Shown: positions 27,256 to 36,466 of the stretch, piece by piece
How positions within the stretch are numbered: position 1 is the stretch's first letter
How the letters are laid out: every line of letters begins with the position of its first letter
Assembly: GCF_037991315.1 (NCBI RefSeq)
Contig: NZ_CP150300.1
Location: 2,046,001-2,110,000 of the forward strand
Direction: 5' to 3'
Length of the DNA stretch: 64,000 nt
Source: Paenibacillus sp. FSL H8-0079
Lineage (GTDB): Bacteria; Bacillota; Bacilli; Paenibacillales; Paenibacillaceae
Notes under the pieces: generated by a model
Database searches by the model: none
What the model saw: only the letters and a program-made list of their open reading frames with translations
What the model was told of the DNA's origin: nothing
Translations under genes and position numbers: made by a program

Positions 27256-28017
27256 ATGTCAAATGGGATAACTTTAGCACATGTAGAGTCTTTAATTAGA
27301 GAAGCGGTGAAACATAGCGGTCCTGGACAGCCTGGAGATTCTGGGGAAACCGAACTCGCCATCAAACGGGCACTGGAGGCTGCTGGCGAAGCCTTACAGG
27401 CTGCCGGAAAAGCAAAAGAGGCTTATCAGACGACTCGACTTGTGTACCAGAGTCCAGTTGCTGATTTTGAGGAGTTAAGTATGCAGTACTCTTCTCCTGA
27501 AATAGGCTGGACGGTACAAACGTATAAGGATGGCAAAAGATATCGTTTTGATGGACAGACATGGGTAGAGATTGATGTATTTGGTCAAAACCTTCAGGTG
27601 GTTAATTCCGATATGGATGGGCTCATGAGTAGAGCTGAACACCTGAAATTAAATGAGATTCCGTTGGAAGTACAGGATCGCGTTATGGTCTTTTGCAAAG
27701 AATCACGGGTGTACCCGGAAGTACTGGGGATTCTAGCCCCCTTTCCATTCAATGGCGAGATTTTACACGTAAAGGGCTACTGTGGAGTTTCTGGAGATAC
27801 CGCAACTGAAATAAGAATCGAACGATCCAAGGATCTCATTCACTGGCAGGATGTGATGGGGAGTCCACTGAAATTTGAAGCATTTCAACATCAAGATGAC
27901 GGTGAGGCTACATTTGAGACCAAAAAAGTGGAGACTGGAGATATCTTCAGAATCAACATCATTGAAGCAGGTTCAAACATTCAACATCTTACAATTCAAT
28001 TAACCATAAGAACATAA
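27256..28017 (+). CDS. Phage tail-like structural protein
   Basis: A 253-residue protein. A short collagen-like Gly/Pro segment (GPGQPGDSGE, about 22-31) and an Ala-rich helix lead into a small region with RYRFDGQTWVEID, common in tail-fibre N-terminal parts. A C-terminal beta-sandwich (about 140-253) with ERSKDLIHWQDV resembles F5/8- or fibre-type modules. The family is not certain. It opens the structural block behind the polymerase genes; a SigA-like TTGGAA/TATGCT pair lies in the 145-base gap before it. Confidence 0.6.
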   Translation: MSNGITLAHVESLIREAVKHSGPGQPGDSGETELAIKRALEAAGEALQAAGKAKEAYQTTRLVYQSPVADFEELSMQYSSPEIGWTVQTYKDGKRYRFDGQTWVEIDVFGQNLQVVNSDMDGLMSRAEHLKLNEIPLEVQDRVMVFCKESRVYPEVLGILAPFPFNGEILHVKGYCGVSGDTATEIRIERSKDLIHWQDVMGSPLKFEAFQHQDDGEATFETKKVETGDIFRINIIEAGSNIQHLTIQLTIRT

Positions 28018-28036
28018 AAAAAGGAGATTGATTATA

Positions 28037-28579
28037 ATGACACAACCAATTATTACATGGATGGACGCAACACATAGCAAGGAGATTGTAGCACCGTTTG
28101 ATTATGGTGTTATTGATGCAGATACCAAAAGTGAAATTCGTATTTTTAATGTGTGGAACAACAAAGGTGGTGCGACGGATGTGTCCAAAATGGAGGACTG
28201 CACCTTTACAACGCGGGATATGGATGGGGGGACTGGTGATACGGTTAAATACGATATTGAAGCTGTTAAAAACAACTGGTTTCATGTGCAAGTGGACTCA
28301 CTTGGGGAGAATGATTTGGATGAAGAGAGCTCTCGTGTAGGCAAGGACTTTTCGAAGCCTATTGGAACTACGGGCAAAACCACGGTGGATTATTCAGGAA
28401 CACCTTATGCAACACCGCTAGTACCGGGAGCAAAAGAGATTTTGGGAGTCAATAATAATGGAAATCAAGAAGACGCCGCAGGTAACTATGTAACGCTGTC
28501 TATTCAATGCGAAGTACCCTTGAATGCTCGTAGTGGTAAACAAGAGTTCAAGAAACGTATCTCCTATCGTTACGTTTAA
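28037..28579 (+). CDS. Putative phage structural protein
   Basis: A 180-residue acidic protein, not recognised. It begins TQPIITWMDATHSKEIVAPFDYGVIDADT and reads like a beta-rich virion or tail component. The ATG at 28037 is preferred to an in-frame TTG because AAGGAG is ten bases upstream. A terminator follows directly, so this gene and the one before form the first transcript of the structural block. Confidence 0.6.
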   Translation: MTQPIITWMDATHSKEIVAPFDYGVIDADTKSEIRIFNVWNNKGGATDVSKMEDCTFTTRDMDGGTGDTVKYDIEAVKNNWFHVQVDSLGENDLDEESSRVGKDFSKPIGTTGKTTVDYSGTPYATPLVPGAKEILGVNNNGNQEDAAGNYVTLSIQCEVPLNARSGKQEFKKRISYRYV

Positions 28580-28595
28580 GAAAAGTTAATGATGC

Positions 28596-28625
28596 AGACA
28601 GGCCATTGTAGCCTGTCTTTTTATT
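28596..28625 (+). terminator. Intrinsic terminator inside the structural block
   Basis: AGACAGGC (28596-28603) pairs with GCCTGTCT (28611-28618) over seven bases and runs into a T-rich stretch. Confidence 0.85.
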
Positions 28626-28646
28626 TATCTATGAGGAGGGAAAATT

Positions 28647-29267
28647 GTGATTTTAGGTCAGAAACAGTACTCTCGTTCACCTGTATCTCAAGCTTATATA
28701 TGGATTGCCGATTATTATGATGGAACATATCTGAGTGAGTATGATCTTCAGACACAACATGCACACCGCTTTTATGACATCAACAAAGAGAAGTTGGTGT
28801 TATTCGGATTGATGGGTCAAGGATCCCAAGTTTATTACAATGTTGCCAATGGGATCTTTCACATTAATGCTGATCGTTACTCCATATCTTATGAATGTGA
28901 GGAGCAGGAGTACCCTTTAACCGGGAGGACGTTTGTGTACAATGACATCATCCAATTCAAAAATGGGTCCTCAGAAGCGAATATGGCTGGATTTTCAGGG
29001 CAAGGGAATTCAGGGGCTTTCCGAAATACGATTGAATGTTTTAACTTTGGTTACAAAAAAACAATGAACCTGAACGATGCACAAATTAATTTCCAATGCG
29101 TTTGTTCCCTGCCTCTAAAGGAATCTGTATTCTTTCATATAAAAATTTCTTCTAACCTGGACTTGCCTGGGCAACTCGTTATTCGTAAAAATGGGTTTGT
29201 CGTAGATCGAATCATAGCCCCTCTGAAGGCAAATCATGCTGGGATCATAAACTGGGACATTCGTTAA
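28647..29267 (+). CDS. Hypothetical structural-block protein
   Basis: A 206-residue protein, not recognised. GTG start behind GAGGAGGG. Predominantly beta-strand-like, with aromatic-rich N-terminus (AYIWIADYYDGTYLSEYD) and a C-terminal LPGQLVIRKNGFVVDRI stretch. No signal peptide or membrane segment, which fits a cytoplasmically assembled particle better than a secreted protein. Confidence 0.55.
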   Translation: MILGQKQYSRSPVSQAYIWIADYYDGTYLSEYDLQTQHAHRFYDINKEKLVLFGLMGQGSQVYYNVANGIFHINADRYSISYECEEQEYPLTGRTFVYNDIIQFKNGSSEANMAGFSGQGNSGAFRNTIECFNFGYKKTMNLNDAQINFQCVCSLPLKESVFFHIKISSNLDLPGQLVIRKNGFVVDRIIAPLKANHAGIINWDIR

Positions 29268-29300
29268 GCTGGATTTTGAGATGAGATTGGTGGTGAGAGT

Positions 29301-29873
29301 ATGGCAATTCAAGAAATTCTACTAGATATAGATCTGTCTGTAGGTGTTTTTCAAGATACGATAGTTGAGGATCAGAAGTTGAAATTAAGGGAACTTGGTC
29401 ATGATGCGGACGGTAATCCAATCTATCCTGCTACTGGATCTTGGGAGTCTACTGCGATTCGAATTCAGGATAAGATCGCATCATTTAAAGGTGTGGCTGC
29501 AAAGGTAGATGTTGCGGGGGGCGCAGCATACAAAATCTACTGGAGTACATCTGAGGATGGCTTTGAGTGGCTGGAGTATGAGGAAGTCTCAGCTAATAGC
29601 GCTGTATCCCAATCTCCTGCAAAGTATGCGAAGGTGAAAATTGAGATTTTTGCAGAAAAGAAATATTCGAACTTTTACATAGACGATTTTAACAAGAAGG
29701 ATAAATACAGTAATTCTTTTATTGAAAGTGAATCTGGTTCACTAGGCTTAAAGAAACTATATCAATTGAACATGGAACGAGCATCTGACACTCCAACAGG
29801 CATGGTGTTACGTCAGAAGGTTGAAAAAGCGAAATTTCAAAAAGTAGATGGAATCAGAGTGAGTAAGGGGTGA
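29301..29873 (+). CDS. Hypothetical structural-block protein with discoidin-like strands
   Basis: A 190-residue protein with no signal peptide. The middle part (WESTAIRIQDKIASFKGVAAK, then IYWSTSEDGFEWLEYEEV) resembles the strand pattern of F5/8 type C sugar-binding folds, but too weakly to name. ATG follows GGTGGTGAG. It ends four bases before the next start, so translation is coupled. Confidence 0.55.
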   Translation: MAIQEILLDIDLSVGVFQDTIVEDQKLKLRELGHDADGNPIYPATGSWESTAIRIQDKIASFKGVAAKVDVAGGAAYKIYWSTSEDGFEWLEYEEVSANSAVSQSPAKYAKVKIEIFAEKKYSNFYIDDFNKKDKYSNSFIESESGSLGLKKLYQLNMERASDTPTGMVLRQKVEKAKFQKVDGIRVSKG

Positions 29874-29877
29874 TTTT

Positions 29878-30570
29878 ATGGCAGTTCCAGCCACTACAGG
29901 GCAGTTGAGAGAAAAGCTATCTGATATGGAGATCGGAGACTATATTGTTTGGAAGTACGACAATACAATAAATGGATATATTTTCGGAGGAAGTACGACG
30001 GGGTATACAGAAATTCCGCTAACAGGAAATCCATTAGCCAGTATGCCTTTGAAATATTTTTGGTATGTCATCAAAGTGGATAGAGGGTTGCTAATAGCAG
30101 ATAGAGTTGTAAATAACACGATAACATGGGATTGGTTAAATTCCAATAAGTTTGTTGAAGGTTCCCCGCGCATTATAAGTGAAACATCAGGAATTGTCCG
30201 TAGTATATCTGGTGGAGTGGGATATGCAGATGCGAATGGGAAACTGAGTATGAAGGATTTAGGATTGGGGGCATTCCCCAATAATAATGAATATGACAAA
30301 TATATTATGAAGTCCAGTTTGGGTGGCAAGGCTACACCTAATGATGATAATGTTTGGCATCACCATAACGTGTTTTGTTGGGCAAAGGAAACACCTGTTC
30401 TCGGTTCATGGACTACGAACAAAGGAACTGCCTTAACAGCGAATTCAACAAGCAGAATAGTACGAGGGTTTGAGTCACGAGATGACAATAGAGGTGTTGC
30501 TTTTACAGGAGGCTCAGCATCTCAGAATTATATTGGGTTTCGTCCAGCATTTGAATATAAGGAGGTGTAG
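29878..30570 (+). CDS. Tail-fibre-like module protein
   Basis: A 230-residue protein forming one complete module: MEIGDYIVWKYDN, then FYW-type strands and LIADRVVNNTITWDWLN, then NEYDKYIMKSSLGG and a C-terminal IGFRPAFEYKEV. The same module occurs in the next protein, there split by an inserted domain. Homologous modules occur in tail and adhesin proteins of Paenibacillus and related phages, as far as I recall. No export signal. It ends three bases before the next start. Confidence 0.6.
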   Translation: MAVPATTGQLREKLSDMEIGDYIVWKYDNTINGYIFGGSTTGYTEIPLTGNPLASMPLKYFWYVIKVDRGLLIADRVVNNTITWDWLNSNKFVEGSPRIISETSGIVRSISGGVGYADANGKLSMKDLGLGAFPNNNEYDKYIMKSSLGGKATPNDDNVWHHHNVFCWAKETPVLGSWTTNKGTALTANSTSRIVRGFESRDDNRGVAFTGGSASQNYIGFRPAFEYKEV

Positions 30571-30573
30571 TAT

Positions 30574-33500
30574 ATGGCTACAGTAGGAGATCAACTGGCA
30601 CTACCAGAATCAGGATGGAGACGATATGATGATACACATGTTGGTTTAAAGTATACAGGGAGTTGGTACAAAGTAACCAGCACAAATTACTATAATGGCA
30701 GTGTGAATGTAACGACTAGAGCGGCAGACAACAACTATGTGGCATTTTCTTTTTATGGAACTAAAATTAGAATCATCTCTGATATTGCTCAAGATAGACA
30801 TTCGGACAATACGATTACTGTAGATGGTGTAACGGAATCATTTAATACAAATAAAACAGGGACTGGTGTATTAAATGCAATCGTTTATGAAAAAACGAAC
30901 TTACCTCTTGGATTTCACACAGTTACAATTACGGTAGGGCATAATCGTACTAACTTCATCATGGATGCTATAGATATTGATGAGACAGGTTACTTATATG
31001 GGTATTCTTTAACAGCGCCTGAAGATGGATGGAAAAGGTATGATGATGCTGAGCCATCTTTTAGCTACACGGGGTTTACCCAAAGGAACCTTGCCGTTGC
31101 AGGTGCATATGAGGGCAAATCTTCTTACAATGCAAATGGGTCTGCTGTAGGGGAAGTAGTTTTCTCTTTCGTAGGAACTAAGATAAGGATTATCTCTTCA
31201 ACTACCTCCACAGTCAGAGCAGAGAGCATATCTGTTTCCATTGATGGTAGTGTTGAGACATTTACAGCTAGAACCGCTCAGAGTCAAGTGCAAACGCTTG
31301 TATATGAAAAGAAAAATCTACCTTACGGGACGCATACTGTGAAGATTTTCGACTTCAAGGGTGTGATGACTGGAACTGCCGCCGCCGCTTTCGGTCTAGA
31401 CGCTATAGACATTGATTCCGATGGTCGCTTAATAAGATCTGTTGGATCTGAAGCAACAGCACCAGAAGATGGATGGAGAAGGTATGATACGGATGACTAC
31501 GCACAGTTCTTGGGTACAGATTGGAAGACAGTAGCGAATTCCACAGGGCGTGTATTTGAAGGTGGCTCTGTTAAGTATAGTAATGTAATAGGAAATCAAA
31601 TAGAATTCTCCTTTGCAGGAGACAAGCTTAGACTTATTGCAGAGTATGGTAGCGCATATGATACAAATGTTGAAGTTAGTATTGATGGAGTAATAAAATA
31701 TATCAATCTATCAACTTCATCTTCTTCTATTCAATATCAACCTCAAAGGATAGTTTTTGAACAATTTGGTTTAACTGATGGGGTTCATGAGGTTATAGTT
31801 AAAAAAGTTAGTGGCACAGGTAATTTTCATATTGATGCTGTTGATATTGATGTAAATGGACGCATGGTAAGACCTATTGGTTCTCAATTGACCACGCCAG
31901 ATGAGGGTTGGAAAAGGTATGACAATAGTTCAGCTATGAAGTACGAAGGGTTAGGTTGGGTTTCTGCTATAGGTGATGCTACTACTTATGCAGGAACAGG
32001 CCACTATGTTCCACTTAATGGGGCATCATCAAATAGCATTGAATTTAATTTTTATGGGACAAAATTGAGGATCATTGATCTGTATTGGACTAATAGAGTG
32101 AATAACGTGACCATAGATATTGATGGGAAAGTCTCTACATGGAATCCAAACAATCCAGCAAATAAGTATCAAATATTGGTCTTTGAAGCGTCAGGCTTGG
32201 AGAAAGGTTTACATAAAGTGAAGCTTTCTACAACAAGTTTGAGTGGAACATTTTCTCTTGATGCTGTAGACATTGACCTTGATGGACGAATGTTTCATCC
32301 AGATGAAGTGACAAATATTACAGAACTTGAGATTGGCAAGCGAATCAGATGTCATTACATTGCGGCTAGGAATAGTGCTGGAGTATTTAGTAGGCTTGGA
32401 GAAGAGACTTTTGACTTTATAAGTCCTTCAGGAAGTCCTATCCCAATGGGAGATTTTTATTGGATTATGGTTGAAGACTGGAATAAGAGAAAATTTCTAG
32501 TGGCTGATAGAAACATACAGAATGCTGTATCTTGGGATTCAATTAACAAGGAGGGTTATGTTTTTGGATTTGAATCAACAACTATTTCTAAGACGCATAA
32601 TAAGACACCATATCTAACTTCAGCTTCCGATGTATATAGCGTAACTGGTGTTGGAAATTCCCTGACCAATGAAGATCCTTGGAGAGCCTTTTCGTTAGCC
32701 GGATCAAGTGGATGGTGGGGGTCATATGCAGGTACAGGTTTAATATTAGACTGTAAGCGAAAAGTGAAGTTTGGAGAAATAAAAGTAATTGCTTTCAGAG
32801 GAGCGAACATGGCTTCAGTGATTGATGTGTATGGAAGTGATAATAATGTTGACTATACTCTAATAAAAAGTTGCCAAAAATCTACTTGGATCGACTCAGA
32901 ACAAGCTACATTTTATTTTGACGAACCCGTAGAATACAGATATTACAAGATTATGAAGACCACACAGGTATCGAATAGTAATGCGGCAAGATTAAACCTT
33001 GAGTTAAGTTATTCAGAGAAAATAGACAATAATCATATTTTTAAAGTAAGACTTCTCACAGGCGGCATTAACGCAACAGATAAGGATAATGAATGGGATA
33101 AGTATATTGTTAACTCAACATTAAATGGGAAAATCATTGCTGGTGACAACAATGTATGGAATTATGGTGGTGGAGCTTCGTGGACTTCCACAACTAATGC
33201 CGCTGGTTCGGGAAACAGAACTGGACGAGGTGCAAGTGGCAATGCAGGAGCAAGCGGATTTAATCCAACTTCTTATGTAGCGGCGGCAACTGCTACAGGA
33301 TTTAGACCATTAATGGAGATTGAAATTCTTCCAATGAACAGATCGTTCATTAATTATGATGGTGCATATAGAACGATAAGTGAAAATATATTATATATAT
33401 ACTCAACCGAAACGGCTGCTCCCATGATGACATCAAATACAGCACCTTCAGGTGTAGCAAGTGCAAGTAGTATATTTAATTTTACTTATGATGCTTGGAA

Positions 33501-34101
33501 AGCATTTAATGGAAGCTCAGTTGATTTCAACGATTGTTGGGCTACTGTAAGCGGAACTGTTTCTGGATGGTTGGCATATAAATTTTCTTCTTCAGTAAGT
33601 GTTTATGAATATTTAATAACATCGCGAAACTCTTCAGATGCTGAGGAAGCAAAAGGATCAGCACCAAAGAAATGGACATTTGAAGGATCTAACGATGGAG
33701 TTAACTGGACTGTATTGGACACAGTAACCAACTCGAATAATTGGATTGCCAATGAAACTCGAACATATAGATTACCTGAAAACATGATTTCAGATTACCT
33801 CAACTATAGATTGAACATCACCGAGAATAATGGTTGGGCTACTTGGACAGTGGTTACAGGACTTAAACTATTTTCGAGAACAACGATGGTAAGAAAAGGA
33901 TGGAACACAGTATCAACAACTTTACCATCAGAAAACACTTTTATTAATGAGGGAATTGATGATCTGTCTGTTTTAGATAGAAAAAACGAAGATTTCGTTC
34001 AGACTATGACTGCCCATGGATCGTTAGGATCAGGCAAGTTATTTAAAGAAAGAATCGATCTGAAAAAGTTTTTCGAAATAACAAATGTAAGTGTGAAGTA
34101 G
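30574..34101 (+). CDS. Giant multi-domain tail-fibre/adhesin-like protein
   Basis: An 1175-residue protein without signal peptide. Four successive beta-sandwich repeats of about 140 residues (about 5-143, 146-289, 293-433, 438-573) each start GWKRYDD-like, contain a FYGTKIRII-type strand and end in DAIDID. This is the carbohydrate-binding-like module common in cell-surface glycosidases. Next comes the module of the preceding gene (about 581-668 and 820-915) interrupted by a discoidin-like domain (about 669-819), then an F5/8 type C domain (about 947-1105) and a C-terminal domain shared with three following proteins. The content argues for glycan binding. Whether it sits on a virion, a tail-like particle or the cell is unknown. 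Confidence 0.75.
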   Translation: MATVGDQLALPESGWRRYDDTHVGLKYTGSWYKVTSTNYYNGSVNVTTRAADNNYVAFSFYGTKIRIISDIAQDRHSDNTITVDGVTESFNTNKTGTGVLNAIVYEKTNLPLGFHTVTITVGHNRTNFIMDAIDIDETGYLYGYSLTAPEDGWKRYDDAEPSFSYTGFTQRNLAVAGAYEGKSSYNANGSAVGEVVFSFVGTKIRIISSTTSTVRAESISVSIDGSVETFTARTAQSQVQTLVYEKKNLPYGTHTVKIFDFKGVMTGTAAAAFGLDAIDIDSDGRLIRSVGSEATAPEDGWRRYDTDDYAQFLGTDWKTVANSTGRVFEGGSVKYSNVIGNQIEFSFAGDKLRLIAEYGSAYDTNVEVSIDGVIKYINLSTSSSSIQYQPQRIVFEQFGLTDGVHEVIVKKVSGTGNFHIDAVDIDVNGRMVRPIGSQLTTPDEGWKRYDNSSAMKYEGLGWVSAIGDATTYAGTGHYVPLNGASSNSIEFNFYGTKLRIIDLYWTNRVNNVTIDIDGKVSTWNPNNPANKYQILVFEASGLEKGLHKVKLSTTSLSGTFSLDAVDIDLDGRMFHPDEVTNITELEIGKRIRCHYIAARNSAGVFSRLGEETFDFISPSGSPIPMGDFYWIMVEDWNKRKFLVADRNIQNAVSWDSINKEGYVFGFESTTISKTHNKTPYLTSASDVYSVTGVGNSLTNEDPWRAFSLAGSSGWWGSYAGTGLILDCKRKVKFGEIKVIAFRGANMASVIDVYGSDNNVDYTLIKSCQKSTWIDSEQATFYFDEPVEYRYYKIMKTTQVSNSNAARLNLELSYSEKIDNNHIFKVRLLTGGINATDKDNEWDKYIVNSTLNGKIIAGDNNVWNYGGGASWTSTTNAAGSGNRTGRGASGNAGASGFNPTSYVAAATATGFRPLMEIEILPMNRSFINYDGAYRTISENILYIYSTETAAPMMTSNTAPSGVASASSIFNFTYDAWKAFNGSSVDFNDCWATVSGTVSGWLAYKFSSSVSVYEYLITSRNSSDAEEAKGSAPKKWTFEGSNDGVNWTVLDTVTNSNNWIANETRTYRLPENMISDYLNYRLNITENNGWATWTVVTGLKLFSRTTMVRKGWNTVSTTLPSENTFINEGIDDLSVLDRKNEDFVQTMTAHGSLGSGKLFKERIDLKKFFEITNVSVK

Positions 34102-34127
34102 GGTTTGAATGCTCTACTTCTTTTTGT
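34095..34127 (+). terminator. Terminator overlapping the stop codon of the giant gene
   Basis: GAAGTAGGG (34095-34103, including the TAG stop) pairs with CTCTACTTC (34112-34120), one mismatch, followed by five T. Confidence 0.7.
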
Positions 34128-34167
34128 ATGTAAAATAATGATTTCAATTAGGAAGGGAGTTGATTAT

Positions 34168-34941
34168 ATGTTAGAAGAAACAATAGATGGCAGATGGAGT
34201 AGAAATTCCAGTTATACAGCTCCAAATCAAGGTCTAACCTCAATAACAACTAGTGGATCTAGAAAATTGGGAGAAGGTCGCTTTTATTTTGAGATTACAA
34301 TGCCTACTTCTGGAAATCTAACTTATAGATATCTTGGTATAACAGAGACTAATTCTCCTGCATGGGTTTCTAATGGGAATCTAACAAAGACAAAAATTTT
34401 AGTTTGGGGTCCTCTAACTCTAGGTGCGATATATGGCATAGAACTTGATCTTTCTTCTAGCGATACAGGAATGGCAAGAGTGAGAGTTAATGGTGGTGCA
34501 TTTTCGAATTGGACAACTTTAAGCGACTATCAGGGAACGAAATTGCAATCTTTTAGACCAATGTTACTCGGAGGATCAAGCTCTAATACAGCATTATCAT
34601 TTACAATTAGCACTGGTCAATCTTCAATGCCATATTTGCAAAACATATTTGAATATAAATTATATTCATTTGATGGTAGTATGCAATCTTCATTTAATAA
34701 GATATTACTTTTATCAGGTGGGGTCAAATATTCTTTAAAGAATTCAACTATTATAAAAATGGAGACAAATAGTGAAAAGAACTTTGTTAATTATGGTGCA
34801 GATTCTACGTTTGATTTTAACGGATATGTGGTCAAACAAAAAGATATAACAAGTACAAGTGTTACATTGGGATCTGGTAAAACCCTTGAGCACACAATTG
34901 ATATGTCAAAACGCCGAGTAGATAAAATTATACTAGGCTAA
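34168..34941 (+). CDS. SPRY-like binding protein with shared C-terminal domain
   Basis: A 257-residue protein. The first 170 residues (GRWSRNSSYTAP, then GEGRFYFEITM, YRYLGITETN, YGIELDL, and FRPMLLGGSSS) follow the strand order of SPRY/B30.2 domains, a protein- or glycan-binding fold. The last 60 residues are the domain shared by four proteins of this block, ending KRRVDKIILG. Start at 34168 is set by GGAAGGGAG; a longer frame upstream overlaps the terminator and lacks a site. No signal peptide. Confidence 0.65.
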   Translation: MLEETIDGRWSRNSSYTAPNQGLTSITTSGSRKLGEGRFYFEITMPTSGNLTYRYLGITETNSPAWVSNGNLTKTKILVWGPLTLGAIYGIELDLSSSDTGMARVRVNGGAFSNWTTLSDYQGTKLQSFRPMLLGGSSSNTALSFTISTGQSSMPYLQNIFEYKLYSFDGSMQSSFNKILLLSGGVKYSLKNSTIIKMETNSEKNFVNYGADSTFDFNGYVVKQKDITSTSVTLGSGKTLEHTIDMSKRRVDKIILG

Positions 34942-34950
34942 ATTTATTTG

Positions 34951-34973
34951 GAACACATCTACAGGGTGTGTTC
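34951..34973 (+). terminator. Weak terminator-like hairpin between cassettes
   Basis: GAACACA and TGTGTTC arms (with a G-T pair and C-G continuing the stem) precede a T/A-rich run. Confidence 0.5.
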
Positions 34974-35001
34974 TATTTATTTTTGAAAGGAGATGATTTA
35001 A

Positions 35002-36411
35002 ATGGCAAGAGGGAATCCCTATGCTTTAGCGTTTAATGGAACAAATAGTCAGGTAAATATTGCTTCCAATGCCGCATTGAATTTTACACAGGCAAGCAAG
35101 TTCTCTATAGAAATGTGGTTTAAAGCTAACTCTATTGGTAGCAACATGACGTTATTCAACAAACAAAGAGCAACAACAAATGAGTTTGTGATTAGTGTTG
35201 ATGTACAGGCTGATGGATATATATTATACGCTATAGGCAAACAGAATGTAGCGCCAGTTAATGCGAGAAGCAAGAATCCCATTATATCTGGAAAATGGTA
35301 TCATATAGCGGCTATTTCAGATGGAACTAATATTTCTCTTTATTTGGATGGGGTTATTCAAGAGTCTGTATTAATCTCAGTTACAGGTACTACACAATCT
35401 TTAGCAAATGCACTTATTGGACATTGGTATTTTAATGCAACGAGCTATTTCAATGGCCAGATAGACGAATTCAGAATATGGAATACTAACAGGTCTGTTG
35501 ATGATGTTAATAAAAATAAAAATTCATATCTCAAAGGAACAGAATCTAATTTGATTTTGCTATATAGAATGAATGAGGGTTCTGGTTTGACTACTATAGA
35601 CTCATCACCAAGTAATATCTCTGGGACTTTGGTTAATGTTACTTGGACTAAGGGGATGGTTGATATGTTCGGGAATAGTGAAAAATTCTTGATTACATCC
35701 GAAGATGGAGTCATTCATTCTGTGACAGGTTGGAACCCTAAAGATAGTTTAATTTCTCCTCTAACTGCCAATATATCATCTGATGGCGAAGCAAGAAGTA
35801 GTTCAAATTATGATTTAACATATGATGCTTGGAAAGCATTTGATGGTGTGACTACAGGAAACCAAAATGGATGGGCTACCCCCATAGGAACTACTAATGG
35901 ATGGCTGGAATTTTATTTTTTCAGACCTCAGATTGTAACATTGTATTCGATGGTAAGTAGGAATCCTGTTTCACACATATTTGAAATGCCTAAAGATTGG
36001 ACATTTGAAGGTTCTAATGATGGATTTATTTGGGAAATATTAGATACCCAGAAAAATATATCTTGGGCATTAGGAGTTTCGAAAGCATTCTCCTTCAATA
36101 ACTATAAGAGTTTTAACAGATATAGAATAAACATCTCGGCAAATGGGGGTTCATTCACACAGAACTATTTATGTATTGGTGAGGTGACAATGGGGGGGAC
36201 TGAAGAGGTACAACTAAAGTCAATTCCCAATTTTACTGAAGAGTACTACATTAGATATGGGATGAATAAAAACACAGAAATAAGCTTAAATGTAGTACTA
36301 TCCAAAAGAAATTATCTTTCAAACTCATCAACCTCTTTAGGATTAGGAAAGGTATTCAAACAGAGAATAGATAGGTCAAAGCATAAAGTGCACAAAATTA
36401 TATTAGGTTAG
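35002..36411 (+). CDS. LamG plus F5/8C domain binding protein
   Basis: A 469-residue protein. Residues 1-205 are a laminin-G/concanavalin-like domain (LAFNGTNSQVNI, FSIEMWFKAN, WYHIAAISDGTNISLYLDG, GQIDEFRIWN). Residues about 250-400 are an F5/8 type C (discoidin) domain with DWTFEGSNDGFIWEIL. The last 60 residues are the shared C-terminal domain. Both folds bind glycans in many proteins. Start set by GAAAGGAGATG. No export signal and no catalytic domain. Confidence 0.75.
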   Translation: MARGNPYALAFNGTNSQVNIASNAALNFTQASKFSIEMWFKANSIGSNMTLFNKQRATTNEFVISVDVQADGYILYAIGKQNVAPVNARSKNPIISGKWYHIAAISDGTNISLYLDGVIQESVLISVTGTTQSLANALIGHWYFNATSYFNGQIDEFRIWNTNRSVDDVNKNKNSYLKGTESNLILLYRMNEGSGLTTIDSSPSNISGTLVNVTWTKGMVDMFGNSEKFLITSEDGVIHSVTGWNPKDSLISPLTANISSDGEARSSSNYDLTYDAWKAFDGVTTGNQNGWATPIGTTNGWLEFYFFRPQIVTLYSMVSRNPVSHIFEMPKDWTFEGSNDGFIWEILDTQKNISWALGVSKAFSFNNYKSFNRYRINISANGGSFTQNYLCIGEVTMGGTEEVQLKSIPNFTEEYYIRYGMNKNTEISLNVVLSKRNYLSNSSTSLGLGKVFKQRIDRSKHKVHKIILG

Positions 36412-36420
36412 ATTCTGAGA

Positions 36421-36440
36421 ACATCATTAGATGTATTTTT
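36421..36440 (+). terminator. Short terminator-like hairpin between cassettes
   Basis: ACATC and GATGT arms over four bases followed by ATTTTTG; weak but in the same place as hairpins after the two previous genes. Confidence 0.35.
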
Positions 36441-36466
36441 GTTTATTTTGAAAGGAGATGTTACTA

